Positions 8,083 to 16,201 of a DNA stretch of 64,000 nucleotides are shown here, piece after piece. A model generated the notes under the pieces. It was given only the letters and a program-made list of their open reading frames with translations, did no database searches and was not told the origin of the DNA. Within the stretch, counting starts at the first letter, position 1. Each line of letters starts with the position of its first letter. The position numbers and the translations under genes were made by a program. Source of the stretch: Polymorphum gilvum SL003B-26A1 (GTDB taxonomy: Bacteria; Pseudomonadota; Alphaproteobacteria; Rhizobiales; Stappiaceae); assembly GCF_000192745.1 (NCBI RefSeq), contig NC_015259.1:2743001-2807000 (forward strand), written 5' to 3'.

Positions 8083-9063
8083 TCAACGCCCGGCGGCCGA
8101 GCCGGCCACCGCTGGCTCTTCCGAAAAAGGTCGGCCGACCGCAACGTTCCTTGTACTCCCATCACCGTCACGCAGAAGAAAAAGGGCGCCGAATCCGTGC
8201 TTCCTCACAAGCGCACACCCCTGTGCGGGCCCGAGAACCATGAAGGCGGTCGCCCACGCGTCGGCCTCTGTGCAGCTGGGTGCAACGACGGTGACCGAGG
8301 CGGGCGAGGACAGCAGCGGCGTACCCCTCCGCGGGTCCATGGTGTGCGACAGGCGGCGGCCTTGCATCTCGACCCAATGGCGGTAGTCGCCCGACGTCGC
8401 CACGGCGGCGTCCTCGAGAGCGAGGATGGATTGGGGCGCGCGGCGCTTCGGATCGGGCGCTTCCACCGCAATCGTCCATGGCTCCCCGTCGGGCCTGAGC
8501 CCGAGCGCGCGCATCTCGCCGTCGATGCCGACAAGGCCCGCCTCGATACCGTGATCGGCGAGTGTCTCGGCCAGCCGATCCACCCCATATCCCTTGGCGA
8601 TACCGTTCAAGTCGAGCGTGAGGGGAGCTGTCTTTCGGACACGCGCCTCCCCGATCTCCAGTATCTCATGTGCCGGTCTGCGCGGCGCCGCCATCGCGCT
8701 GCGGATACGGTCCGGCACGGCGGCCTCCGAGCCGAAGCCCCATGCAGTGACTGCGTCGCCCAACCCGACATCGAAGGCGCCGCCCGAAGCGCGCCCGATC
8801 TCAAGGCCGAGCCGCAAAACGTGCCTCAGCCGATCCGGCACCGCCACCCATTCGCCCACGGGCGCCGCGTTGAGGTTCATCAGGTCGCTGCCGGGGTTCC
8901 AGGTGGACATCTGCGCATCGACCTCGTCGACGGCTCCCTGCAAGGCGGCACGGACAGGCAGCGGATCGAAGTCCGCTGGCACGAAGACCAACGCCGACCA
9001 GCGGGTGCCCATGGTCGGGCCGTTCAGGGTGTGGCGCACCAGGTCAGTAGACATCTTCGACAT
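8083..9063 (-). CDS. FAD:protein FMN transferase (ApbE family)
   Basis: A 326-aa protein. ApbE hallmarks are G-P-T-M-G-T-R-W near the start, M-S-T-W-N-P-G-S-D, G-G-A-F-D-V-G, D-L-N-G-I-A-K-G-Y-G-V-D, and T-S-G-D-Y-R-H with M-D-P-R-R-G-T-P near the Mg-binding region. ApbE enzymes transfer FMN from FAD onto Ser/Thr of exported redox proteins. No clear lipobox or signal peptide is seen, so it may act before export or rely on another anchor. The start overlaps the end of the upstream flavoreductase gene by 20 nt, with AGGGG before the ATG. Its likely substrate is the DUF2271 protein two genes upstream. Confidence 0.88.
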   Translation of the reverse strand: MSKMSTDLVRHTLNGPTMGTRWSALVFVPADFDPLPVRAALQGAVDEVDAQMSTWNPGSDLMNLNAAPVGEWVAVPDRLRHVLRLGLEIGRASGGAFDVGLGDAVTAWGFGSEAAVPDRIRSAMAAPRRPAHEILEIGEARVRKTAPLTLDLNGIAKGYGVDRLAETLADHGIEAGLVGIDGEMRALGLRPDGEPWTIAVEAPDPKRRAPQSILALEDAAVATSGDYRHWVEMQGRRLSHTMDPRRGTPLLSSPASVTVVAPSCTEADAWATAFMVLGPAQGCALVRKHGFGALFLLRDGDGSTRNVAVGRPFSEEPAVAGSAAGR

Positions 9064-11251
9064 AGCGCCCCTGCGTCTTCAGCACCGCGGGCGTTAGGCC
9101 AGCCGGAGCGAGGATCTCGGCCAGCGCATCGGCGACGCCGGCGGCCATGTCGCGCCCACCACAGACCATGACGCGGGCACCGTCACGGATCAACCGGGCG
9201 ACCAGAGCGGCTTCGGCCCGCAGCGCATCCTGCACGTAATGGGGCTGCGCCCCGCGCGACACCGCCGTGGCGAGCCCGGAAAGGCGACCGTCGGCCTGCC
9301 AGCCCGGCATCTCCTCGCCGTAGAGAAAATCGCTGTCGGGATGGCGCATCCCGAAGAAGAGATGGATCGGGCGCCGCCGGGCATTGCCGCGCACGAAGCC
9401 GGCGAGCGGACCGATGCCGGTGCCCGCGCCGATCAGGATGAGCGGCGCCCGTCCCCGCCCCGGCTGGAAATCCGGATTGCGGCGCAGGAAGGCGGCAACA
9501 GTGTCGCCAGGCTCGAGCGCGGTGAGCCGGCCGGAACACAGCCCGCCCGGATGCTTCTTCACCACGATCTCGATGAACCCGTCCCGGCGTGCCGAGGCGA
9601 GCGAGTAGAGGCGCGGAACCGGCGACCCCTCGGGCAGGACGCCTATCAGGTCGCCCGCGTCGAAGCGGGCAAAGCCCGTCCCGGCCAGCCGCGGCCAAAG
9701 CGTCGCGCGTGGCAGGGCGAAACGGAGGATCGCGGTCGGGGCCTGCACCTCGGCGCCGTAGTCCCGGCGCGAGACGAGGGTCAGCGTTTCGGTTTTCGGC
9801 AGGACAGGCTGGTGCGACAATTCCAGGGGGATCCCAAGCGCCTCGCCGAGCGCGCGGCCCCAGCGGGCGAAATCCTGCGGCGACTGGCGGTCGATGGTGT
9901 CGAAAGGCATGAGCTCGGGCCAGCCCTTCGCCTCGGCCGCTGCCGCGACATCCCTGGCGAAGGCGCAGTAGGCCGGAAAGCTGCGGTCGCCGAAGCCGAG
10001 CACGACCAGGGGCGCGGCGGGCGCGCGGTCGAGTGTCGCCAGTCGTTCGAGGAATCCTCTGGCAGACGCCGGTGCGTCGCCGGCGCCATAGGTGGCGGCC
10101 AGCACGATGATCCGTTGCGCACGCACATAGCGATCGGGCGCGAAGGCCGACATCGGCGCGGCGTGGACGCTCCGCCCGGCCTTGGTCAGGGCGCCATGCA
10201 GCGTCGCAGCAAAGCCCCAGGTGGTGCCGCCCTCGCTGCCGACGAGCAGAATCGTCTCGGCGCGATCGGCCGGCTGGTTGCCGCGGATGCCCGGCCGACC
10301 GCGCCGTCCCGCAAGCCAAATCAGCACACCCGTTGCGCCCATCGCCGGCACAGCGAGCGCCATGAGCCCCAGGACCAGCCCCAGCACGGCGGCGCCCTGT
10401 CCGGTGTGCAGCATGTAGATGGTTTCCGAGACGCGCTCCCACGCGCTCAGGTCGGTCCAAGCCAGCAGCGCCCCGGTGCCCTGGTCGAGATAGCCGCTGC
10501 CCCGGTCGGTCTTCAGCGTGAAGACGTCGGTTCTGTCGCCGGGATAGGGGAAGCTCAGTTCGCGCAGGTCTGCCACCGGGATGTCGTTAAGCATCGCCAT
10601 CTCGGCGAGCGCGACGCCGGTCTCGCCGCTGACCGTGGCCGGAAAGGACGGCTTGGCCGCGCCGGCGGGCAGCAGGTCGAAGGTGGAGGCTGTCATCCAC
10701 AAGGCAGTGCCCGAGGAAAGAACGAGGCCCAGAAACGCCATCCTCGCAATCTCGACATGCAGTCGGCCTGTCAGTGGCCCGCGCAGGGGGGCGAACCAGC
10801 GCCGCCAGCCGCCCGCCCGCCGGGCGATCAGCGCCGCGCCCGAGAACGACAGCATCAGCATTGCGGCCGCGCCCGCTGCCATGGCGATGCGCCCGCTGTC
10901 GCCGAGGAACAGCGAGCGGTGCAGATTGGTGAACCAGCGTTCGACCGGATTGGGGTCGGCCGAGGTAATGCCCTGCCCGGTCGCCGGGTCGATCACGGCG
11001 GCGCCGGGCGCGCCCTGATCGAACCAGTAGGCGGTGATCCGCCCCGAGGGCGCGCGGCGGATCTGCTCGACGCCGGGATAGGCGGACTGGATGCGCGTGG
11101 CCAGTTCGACCACGCTCAGCCCTGCATCGGCCTGCGGCGCAGCGAGACGCTCGGCCGCCGGGAAGACCGACAGCACGGCTCCGCTCAGCGTCAGGACGGT
11201 GACGAAAGCCAGGGCCACGATCCCCGGCCAGCGATGAAGAGCGCGGATCAT
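9044..11251 (-). CDS. PepSY-type membrane flavoreductase (PepSY TM, flavodoxin and FNR domains)
   Basis: A 735-aa fusion. Residues 1-320 are a PepSY-associated membrane domain with helices near 10-30, 122-145, 168-190 and 283-315 and periplasmic loops between. This region has several His residues (for example N-L-H-R-S and M-L-H-T-G) typical of heme-binding transmembrane reductases. Residues about 333-480 are flavodoxin-like (V-G-S-E-G-G-T-T, T-Y-G-A-G-D). Residues about 490-735 are a CysJ-like FAD/NADPH domain (P-R-L-Y-S-L-A-S, G-A-G-T-G-I-G-P, ending in R-Y-V-E-D-V-Y). It should carry electrons from NAD(P)H through FAD and FMN across the membrane to periplasmic acceptors. The neighbouring ApbE and DUF2271 genes suggest the acceptor is a flavinylated protein. 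Confidence 0.87.
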   Translation of the reverse strand: MIRALHRWPGIVALAFVTVLTLSGAVLSVFPAAERLAAPQADAGLSVVELATRIQSAYPGVEQIRRAPSGRITAYWFDQGAPGAAVIDPATGQGITSADPNPVERWFTNLHRSLFLGDSGRIAMAAGAAAMLMLSFSGAALIARRAGGWRRWFAPLRGPLTGRLHVEIARMAFLGLVLSSGTALWMTASTFDLLPAGAAKPSFPATVSGETGVALAEMAMLNDIPVADLRELSFPYPGDRTDVFTLKTDRGSGYLDQGTGALLAWTDLSAWERVSETIYMLHTGQGAAVLGLVLGLMALAVPAMGATGVLIWLAGRRGRPGIRGNQPADRAETILLVGSEGGTTWGFAATLHGALTKAGRSVHAAPMSAFAPDRYVRAQRIIVLAATYGAGDAPASARGFLERLATLDRAPAAPLVVLGFGDRSFPAYCAFARDVAAAAEAKGWPELMPFDTIDRQSPQDFARWGRALGEALGIPLELSHQPVLPKTETLTLVSRRDYGAEVQAPTAILRFALPRATLWPRLAGTGFARFDAGDLIGVLPEGSPVPRLYSLASARRDGFIEIVVKKHPGGLCSGRLTALEPGDTVAAFLRRNPDFQPGRGRAPLILIGAGTGIGPLAGFVRGNARRRPIHLFFGMRHPDSDFLYGEEMPGWQADGRLSGLATAVSRGAQPHYVQDALRAEAALVARLIRDGARVMVCGGRDMAAGVADALAEILAPAGLTPAVLKTQGRYVEDVY

Positions 11252-11263
11252 GACCCTGCCTCC

Positions 11264-11734
11264 TTACATGTCGTAGGTGAAACTGGCGACGTAACGGCGC
11301 CCCTTCACAGGAGTGCCCGCGCCGTCCGTCGTCAGCGGCACGGCGACCTCGTTCGGACTGTCGCGCATGTTCTCGACGGCGGCGTCGATGTGCAGCGTAT
11401 AGCCGGCGTCGAACAGCGCATCGGCGAGATCGAGCGTGATCTCAAGCGTCCGACCTGCCCCGACGCTGGCACCGGTGATGCCGTTGATCTGCGCCGGGTC
11501 GCCGCCCGTGGCACGGTACCAGTCGGTCAGGTGCTCGTAGTATTTCGACTTGCCACCGGCCATCCAGAGGCTGCCCACGTAGGTCCCGGAGGCGTCGGTG
11601 ACGTAGAGCGCCAGATAGGCGCCGTCGCCGCCATAAGGGGTGAGCATGGTCGTAAGCGTGACGGGGCGCGCCATCGCGACACCGGGAAGCGTAAGCGCCG
11701 TCGTCAGCGCAAGCGCTGCGAGAATTGATTTCAT
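11264..11734 (-). CDS. DUF2271 periplasmic protein with a flavinylation-like motif
   Basis: A 156-aa protein with a signal peptide (about residues 1-22, ending A-M-A) and a DUF2271 domain. Residues 79-90 read D-P-A-Q-I-N-G-I-T-G-A-S, which resembles the D-G-x-T-G-A-T/S acceptor motif recognised by ApbE; Ser90 would be the FMN attachment site. Known flavinylated proteins (NqrC, RnfG and FMN-binding domains) use the same pattern. It lies 12 bases before the flavoreductase gene and one gene from apbE, so a role as extracytoplasmic electron carrier is a reasonable inference. The ATG at 11734 immediately precedes the signal peptide. Confidence 0.8.
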   Translation of the reverse strand: MKSILAALALTTALTLPGVAMARPVTLTTMLTPYGGDGAYLALYVTDASGTYVGSLWMAGGKSKYYEHLTDWYRATGGDPAQINGITGASVGAGRTLEITLDLADALFDAGYTLHIDAAVENMRDSPNEVAVPLTTDGAGTPVKGRRYVASFTYDM

Positions 11735-11771
11735 CGGAAGGATCCTTCGTTGGAGGTGCGGCCGACGGGAT

Positions 11772-12131
11772 TCAGTTGACCTTGACCTGCGGTCGGCTGC
11801 CGTTCCCGAACAACCCGTTCTGCGGCGGTGCGACCGTGCCGGCAGGCGCCGGATTGCGAGCGCCGCGCCGGCGGTCGTGGTCGTCATCGTCGTCATCGTC
11901 GTCGTCGTCGTCGTCATGGCCGCGCCGCGATGTCTTCCGGTAGCGGCGGTCATCATCGTCGTCATCGTTGCTGGCCAGAATGATCGGCAGCGATTGCGCC
12001 ACGTCTTCGAAGAGCACGGCGAAAGGCCGAGCCTCCCCATTGACGGGTGCACGCATCGCGCTCCAGGCCGGCACGCCGATGGCAGCGGTCAGGGCTGTGG
12101 ACGCAACAAGAAGGGCGAGAGTCTTTCTCAT
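11772..12131 (-). CDS. Secreted Asp-rich low-complexity protein
   Basis: A 119-aa protein with a cleavable signal peptide (about 1-25). A central segment holds two aspartate tracts, six and then twelve Asp residues, separated by basic R-R-Y-R-K and followed by D-R-R-R-G. The DNA of the tract is a GTC/ATC microsatellite, prone to length change. Poly-Asp often binds Ca2+ or other cations; the family is not recognised. It heads the DUF2271-flavoreductase-ApbE unit and has a CTGA-N7-CTGA repeat upstream, so it is probably under the adjacent two-component system. It may be a metal sensor or buffer for the redox chain (inference). Confidence 0.7.
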   Translation of the reverse strand: MRKTLALLVASTALTAAIGVPAWSAMRAPVNGEARPFAVLFEDVAQSLPIILASNDDDDDDRRYRKTSRRGHDDDDDDDDDDDDHDRRRGARNPAPAGTVAPPQNGLFGNGSRPQVKVN

Positions 12132-12176
12132 GGCAGGGTCTCCTTTGGTCTGCTTCCGCCACTTTGGAGCGGCAAC

Positions 12177-12191
12177 CTGAGGGCTACCTGA
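12177..12191. promoter_or_regulatory. CTGA-N7-CTGA direct repeat, candidate response-regulator site
   Basis: Two CTGA half-sites with 11-bp periodicity (within CCTGA-N6-CCTGA), 45 bases before the Asp-rich gene's start codon. The same spacing occurs before the PepSY gene and, in inverted orientation, before the response regulator gene. Direct repeats at 11 bp are typical of OmpR/PhoB-type regulators. Confidence 0.5.
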
Positions 12192-12230
12192 CGGGGCAAC
12201 GTTTCCCGCTTCAGCTTGCCGTCAGGAACG

Positions 12231-12255
12231 AAAAGCCCCGCCACGGAGGCGGGGC
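12231..12255 (-). terminator. Rho-independent terminator of the PepSY-cytochrome b561 unit
   Basis: On the minus strand GCCCCGCC and GGCGGGGC (8-bp perfect arms, 5-base loop) are followed by TTTT. It lies about 50 bases past the cytochrome b561 stop codon. Confidence 0.8.
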
Positions 12256-12303
12256 CGATCGAGCCGAAGGGACAGTCGGCCTTGGGAGACCGATCTGGCG
12301 TGG

Positions 12304-12966
12304 TCAGGGGATATCGCCGGGTCCGAGCGCGCGTTTGTCTCCGGTGATCATGGCACGGGCCAGGTTTTCGCGATGGCGGAAGGACGCGAGCACCACGCCC
12401 CCCACATGCAGCACGGCGAGGAGCAGCATCAGGTTTGCCAACGTCTCGTGGATCTCCTTCAACGGACCTTCCACTTCGCCGCGCTCTCCGTATTCCTCGC
12501 CGTCCTCGTCGGCCCATGCCGGTGCCATGATCTGCGGCATGGCCCGGGACATCGCCACGCGGCCCGGCTCTTCCATCAACCAGCCGGTGAAGGCGGTGCC
12601 GGAAAGGGTGACGAGCAGCGCAACGACCATCGCGGCACCTGCCGGATTGTGGCCGAGATAGCGCGGTTCCCGTCCTCGTGCCATGGCGCCGAGATACGCG
12701 AGGGTGTCTCGGGGACCTTTCAGGAACTGGGCGAACCGCGCATAGCGGCTGCCGACGACACCCCAGATGAGGCGAAAGGTCACGAGCCCCGCAACCGCAT
12801 AGCCGGCGATCTCGTGCACCGGCTGGAGTTCGTCGGCGGTGAGCCATGCCGTCGCGAAAGCTGCCACCAGCGCCCAGTGAAAGACGCGCACCAGAGGATC
12901 CCAGACGCGCACCGTGCGCGTCCCGGCCTCCGGCGGTGCCGTGTCATGCACGCGCGCCTCAGTCAC
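12304..12966 (-). CDS. Cytochrome b561-type di-heme membrane protein
   Basis: A 220-aa protein with four hydrophobic helices. It starts V-R-V-W-D-P-L-V-R-V-F-H-W, the bacterial b561 (Ni-hydrogenase b-type/DUF4405-like) signature whose His binds heme, followed by R-L-I-W-G-V-V-G-S-R-Y-A-R-F. Further heme His candidates are in P-V-H-E-I-A-G-Y, K-E-I-H-E-T-L-A-N and V-L-H-V-G-G. A long acidic loop (about 150-170: D-E-D-G-E-E-Y-G-E) is unusual. Such proteins exchange electrons between quinol and periplasmic partners. The start overlaps the PepSY gene end by 8 nt, so the two are coupled. Confidence 0.85.
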   Translation of the reverse strand: MTEARVHDTAPPEAGTRTVRVWDPLVRVFHWALVAAFATAWLTADELQPVHEIAGYAVAGLVTFRLIWGVVGSRYARFAQFLKGPRDTLAYLGAMARGREPRYLGHNPAGAAMVVALLVTLSGTAFTGWLMEEPGRVAMSRAMPQIMAPAWADEDGEEYGERGEVEGPLKEIHETLANLMLLLAVLHVGGVVLASFRHRENLARAMITGDKRALGPGDIP

Positions 12967-13279
12967 CGCCTCGACCTCCCCGACCGCCGGTGCGACGGCG
13001 ATCGTCGTCTTCGTCCTCGTAGTCGACCTTGATCACCTGAAGCGTTCCGGGATGAACCGTCACCTCGATCCGGCGACCATTGGCATCGCGGCCGTCGATC
13101 TCATAGCAGCCATCGTCGATCTTGATGCGGCGCACGGTCCAGCCGTTCTGTTCCGCCAGCCGCGCAACGGCATCCCGCGGCTGCCAGTCCGCCATGGGCA
13201 CGAAGCAGTCGTCGTCGGCGAGCGCGGTTCCGGCCGGAAGGAGCGCCAGAAAGCCGAGAATTGTCAGTGTCATTTTCAT
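12959..13279 (-). CDS. Small secreted PepSY-domain protein
   Basis: A 106-aa protein with a signal peptide (about 1-21, ending A-L-A). The PepSY core is visible: V-A-R-L-A-E-Q-N-G-W-T-V-R-R-I-K, D-G-C-Y-E-I-D-G-R-D-A-N-G and V-H-P-G-T-L-Q-V-I. The C-terminus is D/E-D-D-D-R-R-R then Gly/Arg-rich, echoing the Asp tracts of the nearby secreted protein. Proteins of this kind often accompany cytochrome b561 and a PepSY-sensing two-component system. It is first in its unit and divergent from the response regulator. Confidence 0.82.
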   Translation of the reverse strand: MKMTLTILGFLALLPAGTALADDDCFVPMADWQPRDAVARLAEQNGWTVRRIKIDDGCYEIDGRDANGRRIEVTVHPGTLQVIKVDYEDEDDDRRRTGGRGGRGGD

Positions 13280-13330
13280 GGGCCAAACTCCCCGATGCGG
13301 CCATCTTGATGCAATTCATGCGCAGCGAAG

Positions 13331-13345
13331 CTGACGGGAGCCTGA
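13331..13345. promoter_or_regulatory. CTGA-N7-CTGA repeat before the PepSY-b561 unit
   Basis: Same motif and 11-bp spacing as at 12177-12191, 51 bases before the PepSY start codon. Confidence 0.5.
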
Positions 13346-13364
13346 AGCCTTGGACCGGGCAACG

Positions 13365-13379
13365 TCAGCTTTGTGTCAG
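13365..13379. promoter_or_regulatory. Inverted copy of the CTGA-N7-CTGA repeat before the response regulator gene
   Basis: TCAG-N7-TCAG, the reverse complement of the site above, 45 bases before the response regulator start. The orientation switches with the direction of the gene, as expected for autoregulation of the divergent operon. Confidence 0.5.
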
Positions 13380-13424
13380 CCGAAGGGATCATGGACGGTC
13401 ATCTGAGTGTGAACGGGGACGGCC

Positions 13425-14084
13425 ATGCGCATCTTGCTGATCGAGGACGACACGGTACTGGGAGCCGCGGTGCGGGACCAGGTCGCGGCTGACGGCCATT
13501 CGGTGGACTGGGTCACCCGCCTGGATGCGGCCGGCGATGCGATGATCGGCACGGCCTACGATCTCATCCTGCTGGATCTGATGCTGCCGGACGGCCGCGG
13601 CATCGGCTTTCTGAAGAGTCTCCGCGCGCGTGGCGACGTGACGCCGGTCATGATCCTCACCGCGCTCGACCAAGTGTCGGACCGGATCGAGGGGCTGAAC
13701 GCCGGCGCGGACGACTACCTCGTGAAGCCCTTCGACCTCGCCGAACTCTCAGCCCGGATCGGCTCGGTCGCGCGGCGTTACAGCGGCAACCCCAACCCGA
13801 TCGTCACCCATGGCCCGCTGGAGATCGACCTGGCCGCGCGAAGCATCCGTCGTGACGGCAAACCGGTCCAGTTGACCGCGCGGGAATGGGCGCTGTTCGA
13901 GGCGTTCGTGTCTCGCCCGGGCCAGCTTCTGTCCAAGACGCAGCTTGAGGAAAAGCTCTACGCCTTCGACGCGGAGGTGGAGAGCAACACCATCGAAGTC
14001 CATGTCAGCCGCCTGCGCAAGAAGCTGGGGCCGCAGGTCATAGAGACTGAACGCGGGCTCGGCTACCGGTTGGGAAAGCCATGA
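13425..14084 (+). CDS. OmpR-family response regulator
   Basis: A 219-aa two-domain regulator. The receiver domain (1-115) has acidic pocket E-D-D at 7-9, phosphoacceptor Asp51 in L-L-D-L-M-L-P, Thr in I-L-T-A and Lys in L-V-K-P-F. The C-terminal winged helix (about 125-219) has L-T-A-R-E-W-A-L-F and E-V-H-V-S-R-L-R-K-K-L-G, the QseB/PmrA-like recognition helix. It is partnered with the histidine kinase that overlaps it by 4 nt. The likely targets are the adjacent PepSY, b561 and flavin genes, inferred from shared CTGA repeats. Confidence 0.93.
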   Translation: MRILLIEDDTVLGAAVRDQVAADGHSVDWVTRLDAAGDAMIGTAYDLILLDLMLPDGRGIGFLKSLRARGDVTPVMILTALDQVSDRIEGLNAGADDYLVKPFDLAELSARIGSVARRYSGNPNPIVTHGPLEIDLAARSIRRDGKPVQLTAREWALFEAFVSRPGQLLSKTQLEEKLYAFDAEVESNTIEVHVSRLRKKLGPQVIETERGLGYRLGKP

Positions 14085-15454
14085 GACTGCCCCGAAGCCT
14101 GCAGGCCCGGCTGGGGCTCACGCTCGGCGTCCTGCTGACCGTGCTGTGGATCGCGGCCGCCTCCGTGACGGCCGTGATCGTGCGAAACGAGATGGACGAA
14201 GTCTTCGATTCCGCGTTGCAGGAAACCGCGCAGCGGTTGCTTCCATTGGCCGTCGTGGACGTGGTCGGACGCGAGGACGATGGCGTCACCCAACGGCTTG
14301 GCGCGATCCGCACGCACGACGAGTTCTTCACCTACATTGTTCGCGACGCCGACGGGCGCATCCTGCTGCAGTCTCACGCTGCCGACCCTTCTGTTTTCCC
14401 CGACTATGACGGACTGGGCTTCCGCCAAACCGCGACACACCGGCTGTTCAACGACGATGCGCTGCAGGGCACCATCCGGATCACGGTGGCCGAGCCGCTG
14501 GACCGGCGCGCGGCGGTCGCGCGCGAGATTCAGATGGGTCTGGGGCTCCCCCTGCTGATCGTAATGCCTCTTGCGCTGCTGTCGATCGTTCTCGCCGTAA
14601 GGGCGAGCTTCGCTCCGCTGCGACGCTTTCGCGACCGGCTTGACGCCCGCAACGCTCAGGATCTGTCGCCGGTTCCGGCCGAAGGCATCCCGTCGGAGAT
14701 CGCGCCTGTCGCGGTCACCCTGAACGGACTGCTCGACCGCCTGAAGGCGACGTTCGAGGCCGAACGCAGCTTTGCCGCCAACGCGGCGCACGAGCTGCGT
14801 ACGCCGCTCGCCGGCGCCATCGCTCAGGCACAGCGCCTCAGGTCGGAAACCGGCGATCCGGCGGCCAGGTCGCGGGCGGCCGACATCGAGGCCACGCTGA
14901 GGCGGCTCACGCGGCTCTCCGAACGCCTCATGCAACTCGCACGCGCCGAAGGCGGGCGTCTGAGGCTGGATTGGACATCGGACCTGCGAACCGCGGCGCG
15001 CATCGTCACCGAGGACCTGGCGCGCACGACCGGGACGGACCGCATCGTCTTGACGGTGCCGGAGGGTCCGGTGATGTCCGATCTCGATCCCGACGCTTTC
15101 GGCATCCTGTGCCGGAACCTGGTGGAGAACGCGCTGCGGCACGGCCTGAAGAGCGCCCCTGTCGACGTGTCCTTGTCCGAGGACGGGATGTTCACCGTGG
15201 CCAATGCTGGGCCGATCGTGCGCGAGGGGACGCTCTCGCGCCTGACAGGCCGTTTCGAGCGCGCGGGGACGGACACGGACGGCAGCGGCCTCGGGCTCGC
15301 CATCGTCGCGGCCATAGCGGCGCGCATCGGCAGTCGTCTGATCCTGACATCGCCCCGCCCCGGCCAGACGTCGGGTTTCGAGGCGCGCTTGAGACTTCCT
15401 GTTTCTCCGGTCGACAGACCGGCGACCTCGCCTCCCCCTGGGGCGGGCCTGTGA
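14081..15454 (+). CDS. Membrane sensor histidine kinase
   Basis: A 457-aa kinase. It has a transmembrane helix near 10-33, a periplasmic sensor region of about 115 residues (QseC-like, with R-T-H-D-E-F and F-P-D-Y-D-G-L-G-F-R) and a second helix near 154-175. A HAMP-like linker leads to the H-box A-A-H-E-L-R-T-P-L with His237, then N-box R-N-L-V-E-N-A-L-R-H-G and G-box G-S-G-L-G-L-A-I-V. All catalytic elements are intact. It overlaps the response regulator by 4 nt (ATGA). The signal is unknown; by context it may be a metal, pH or redox cue. Confidence 0.92.
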   Translation: MRLPRSLQARLGLTLGVLLTVLWIAAASVTAVIVRNEMDEVFDSALQETAQRLLPLAVVDVVGREDDGVTQRLGAIRTHDEFFTYIVRDADGRILLQSHAADPSVFPDYDGLGFRQTATHRLFNDDALQGTIRITVAEPLDRRAAVAREIQMGLGLPLLIVMPLALLSIVLAVRASFAPLRRFRDRLDARNAQDLSPVPAEGIPSEIAPVAVTLNGLLDRLKATFEAERSFAANAAHELRTPLAGAIAQAQRLRSETGDPAARSRAADIEATLRRLTRLSERLMQLARAEGGRLRLDWTSDLRTAARIVTEDLARTTGTDRIVLTVPEGPVMSDLDPDAFGILCRNLVENALRHGLKSAPVDVSLSEDGMFTVANAGPIVREGTLSRLTGRFERAGTDTDGSGLGLAIVAAIAARIGSRLILTSPRPGQTSGFEARLRLPVSPVDRPATSPPPGAGL

Positions 15455-15456
15455 TC

Positions 15457-15472
15457 GGGGCTCCAAAGCCCC
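15457..15472. terminator. Hairpin after the histidine kinase gene
   Basis: GGGGCT and AGCCCC form 6-bp arms with a 4-base loop, starting 2 bases after the stop codon. The T run is weak. It is the only clear structure in the roughly 200-base convergent gap to the cytochrome c gene. Confidence 0.45.
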
Positions 15473-15657
15473 TTGCGCGACGGGAACTGGCCCGAGACGG
15501 CCTGGCTTTCCAGCTGGCGCAGCCGTCCCGAGCCGGCGTTTGCGTGCCTTTCAAACGCGGGCCTTTGGGGGCCGACCGTCCTCGTCGGTTTCGACGATGT
15601 CGCAGAGCCGGCGAGGCGGTCAGGCATGCCGGGACGCATCGGGGCCGCTCTGCGTGA

Positions 15658-16158
15658 TCAGTTCTGCGGCAGGGCCACCCGGTAGAAGGGGGCCGGTGCC
15701 GCCGCGGCTTCGGTGACCGGGTCGAGCCGGGGCGTCTTGACAGGCGGAAGCGCGCGCAGGTAGGCGACCAGAGCGTGCAGGTCTTCCGGTGCGAGCGCGG
15801 CATAGGACGGCCAGGGCATGGCCGGCGCCAGCATGCGTCCGTCGCGGGCGACGCCGCCGGTGATCGCCGCAGCGATCTCGGCATCGGTCCAGCCGCCGAG
15901 GCCCGAGGGGTCGGGCGTCAGGTTCGGTGGCCAGAAAATGCCGAGGCCGGGGATCTCGAAGCCGACCGTGCCGCCGGACAGGCCCGCCTCCACGACCGGT
16001 GTGCCATCGTTGCCCCGCGGCATGTGGCATCCGGCGCAATCCATGATGGTGGCAAGGTATTTCCCGCGCTCGATCAGATCGGTGGAGGGATCCCCAGCCA
16101 GCGCGGGTGCAGTGGCGAGGCTTGCAAGCATAAGGAGCGGGAATACTTCGGATTTCAT
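15658..16158 (-). CDS. Periplasmic c-type cytochrome (single heme)
   Basis: A 166-aa protein with a signal peptide (about 1-21, ending A-L-A). One heme-binding C-A-G-C-H follows at about residues 42-46. The distal Met ligand is probably in P-A-M-P-W-P-S-Y, and P-P-N-L-T-P-D-P-S-G-L-G-G-W plus G-V-A-R-D-G-R are typical of cytochrome c domains of membrane-bound alcohol/gluconate dehydrogenases, which normally have three hemes. It lies 43 bases downstream of an FAD oxidase gene, so it may accept electrons from it (inference). Confidence 0.82.
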   Translation of the reverse strand: MKSEVFPLLMLASLATAPALAGDPSTDLIERGKYLATIMDCAGCHMPRGNDGTPVVEAGLSGGTVGFEIPGLGIFWPPNLTPDPSGLGGWTDAEIAAAITGGVARDGRMLAPAMPWPSYAALAPEDLHALVAYLRALPPVKTPRLDPVTEAAAAPAPFYRVALPQN

Positions 16159-16201
16159 CGTGATCGTCCTTTCCGGGGGAAGTCCCCCTTTGGCCCGCGG
16201 G

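Noticed and set aside
9239-11728. 829-codon open frame on the plus strand
   Set aside because: It lies opposite the flavoreductase and DUF2271 genes, and its Arg/Gln/Gly-rich translation has no protein-like pattern; an artefact of high G+C.
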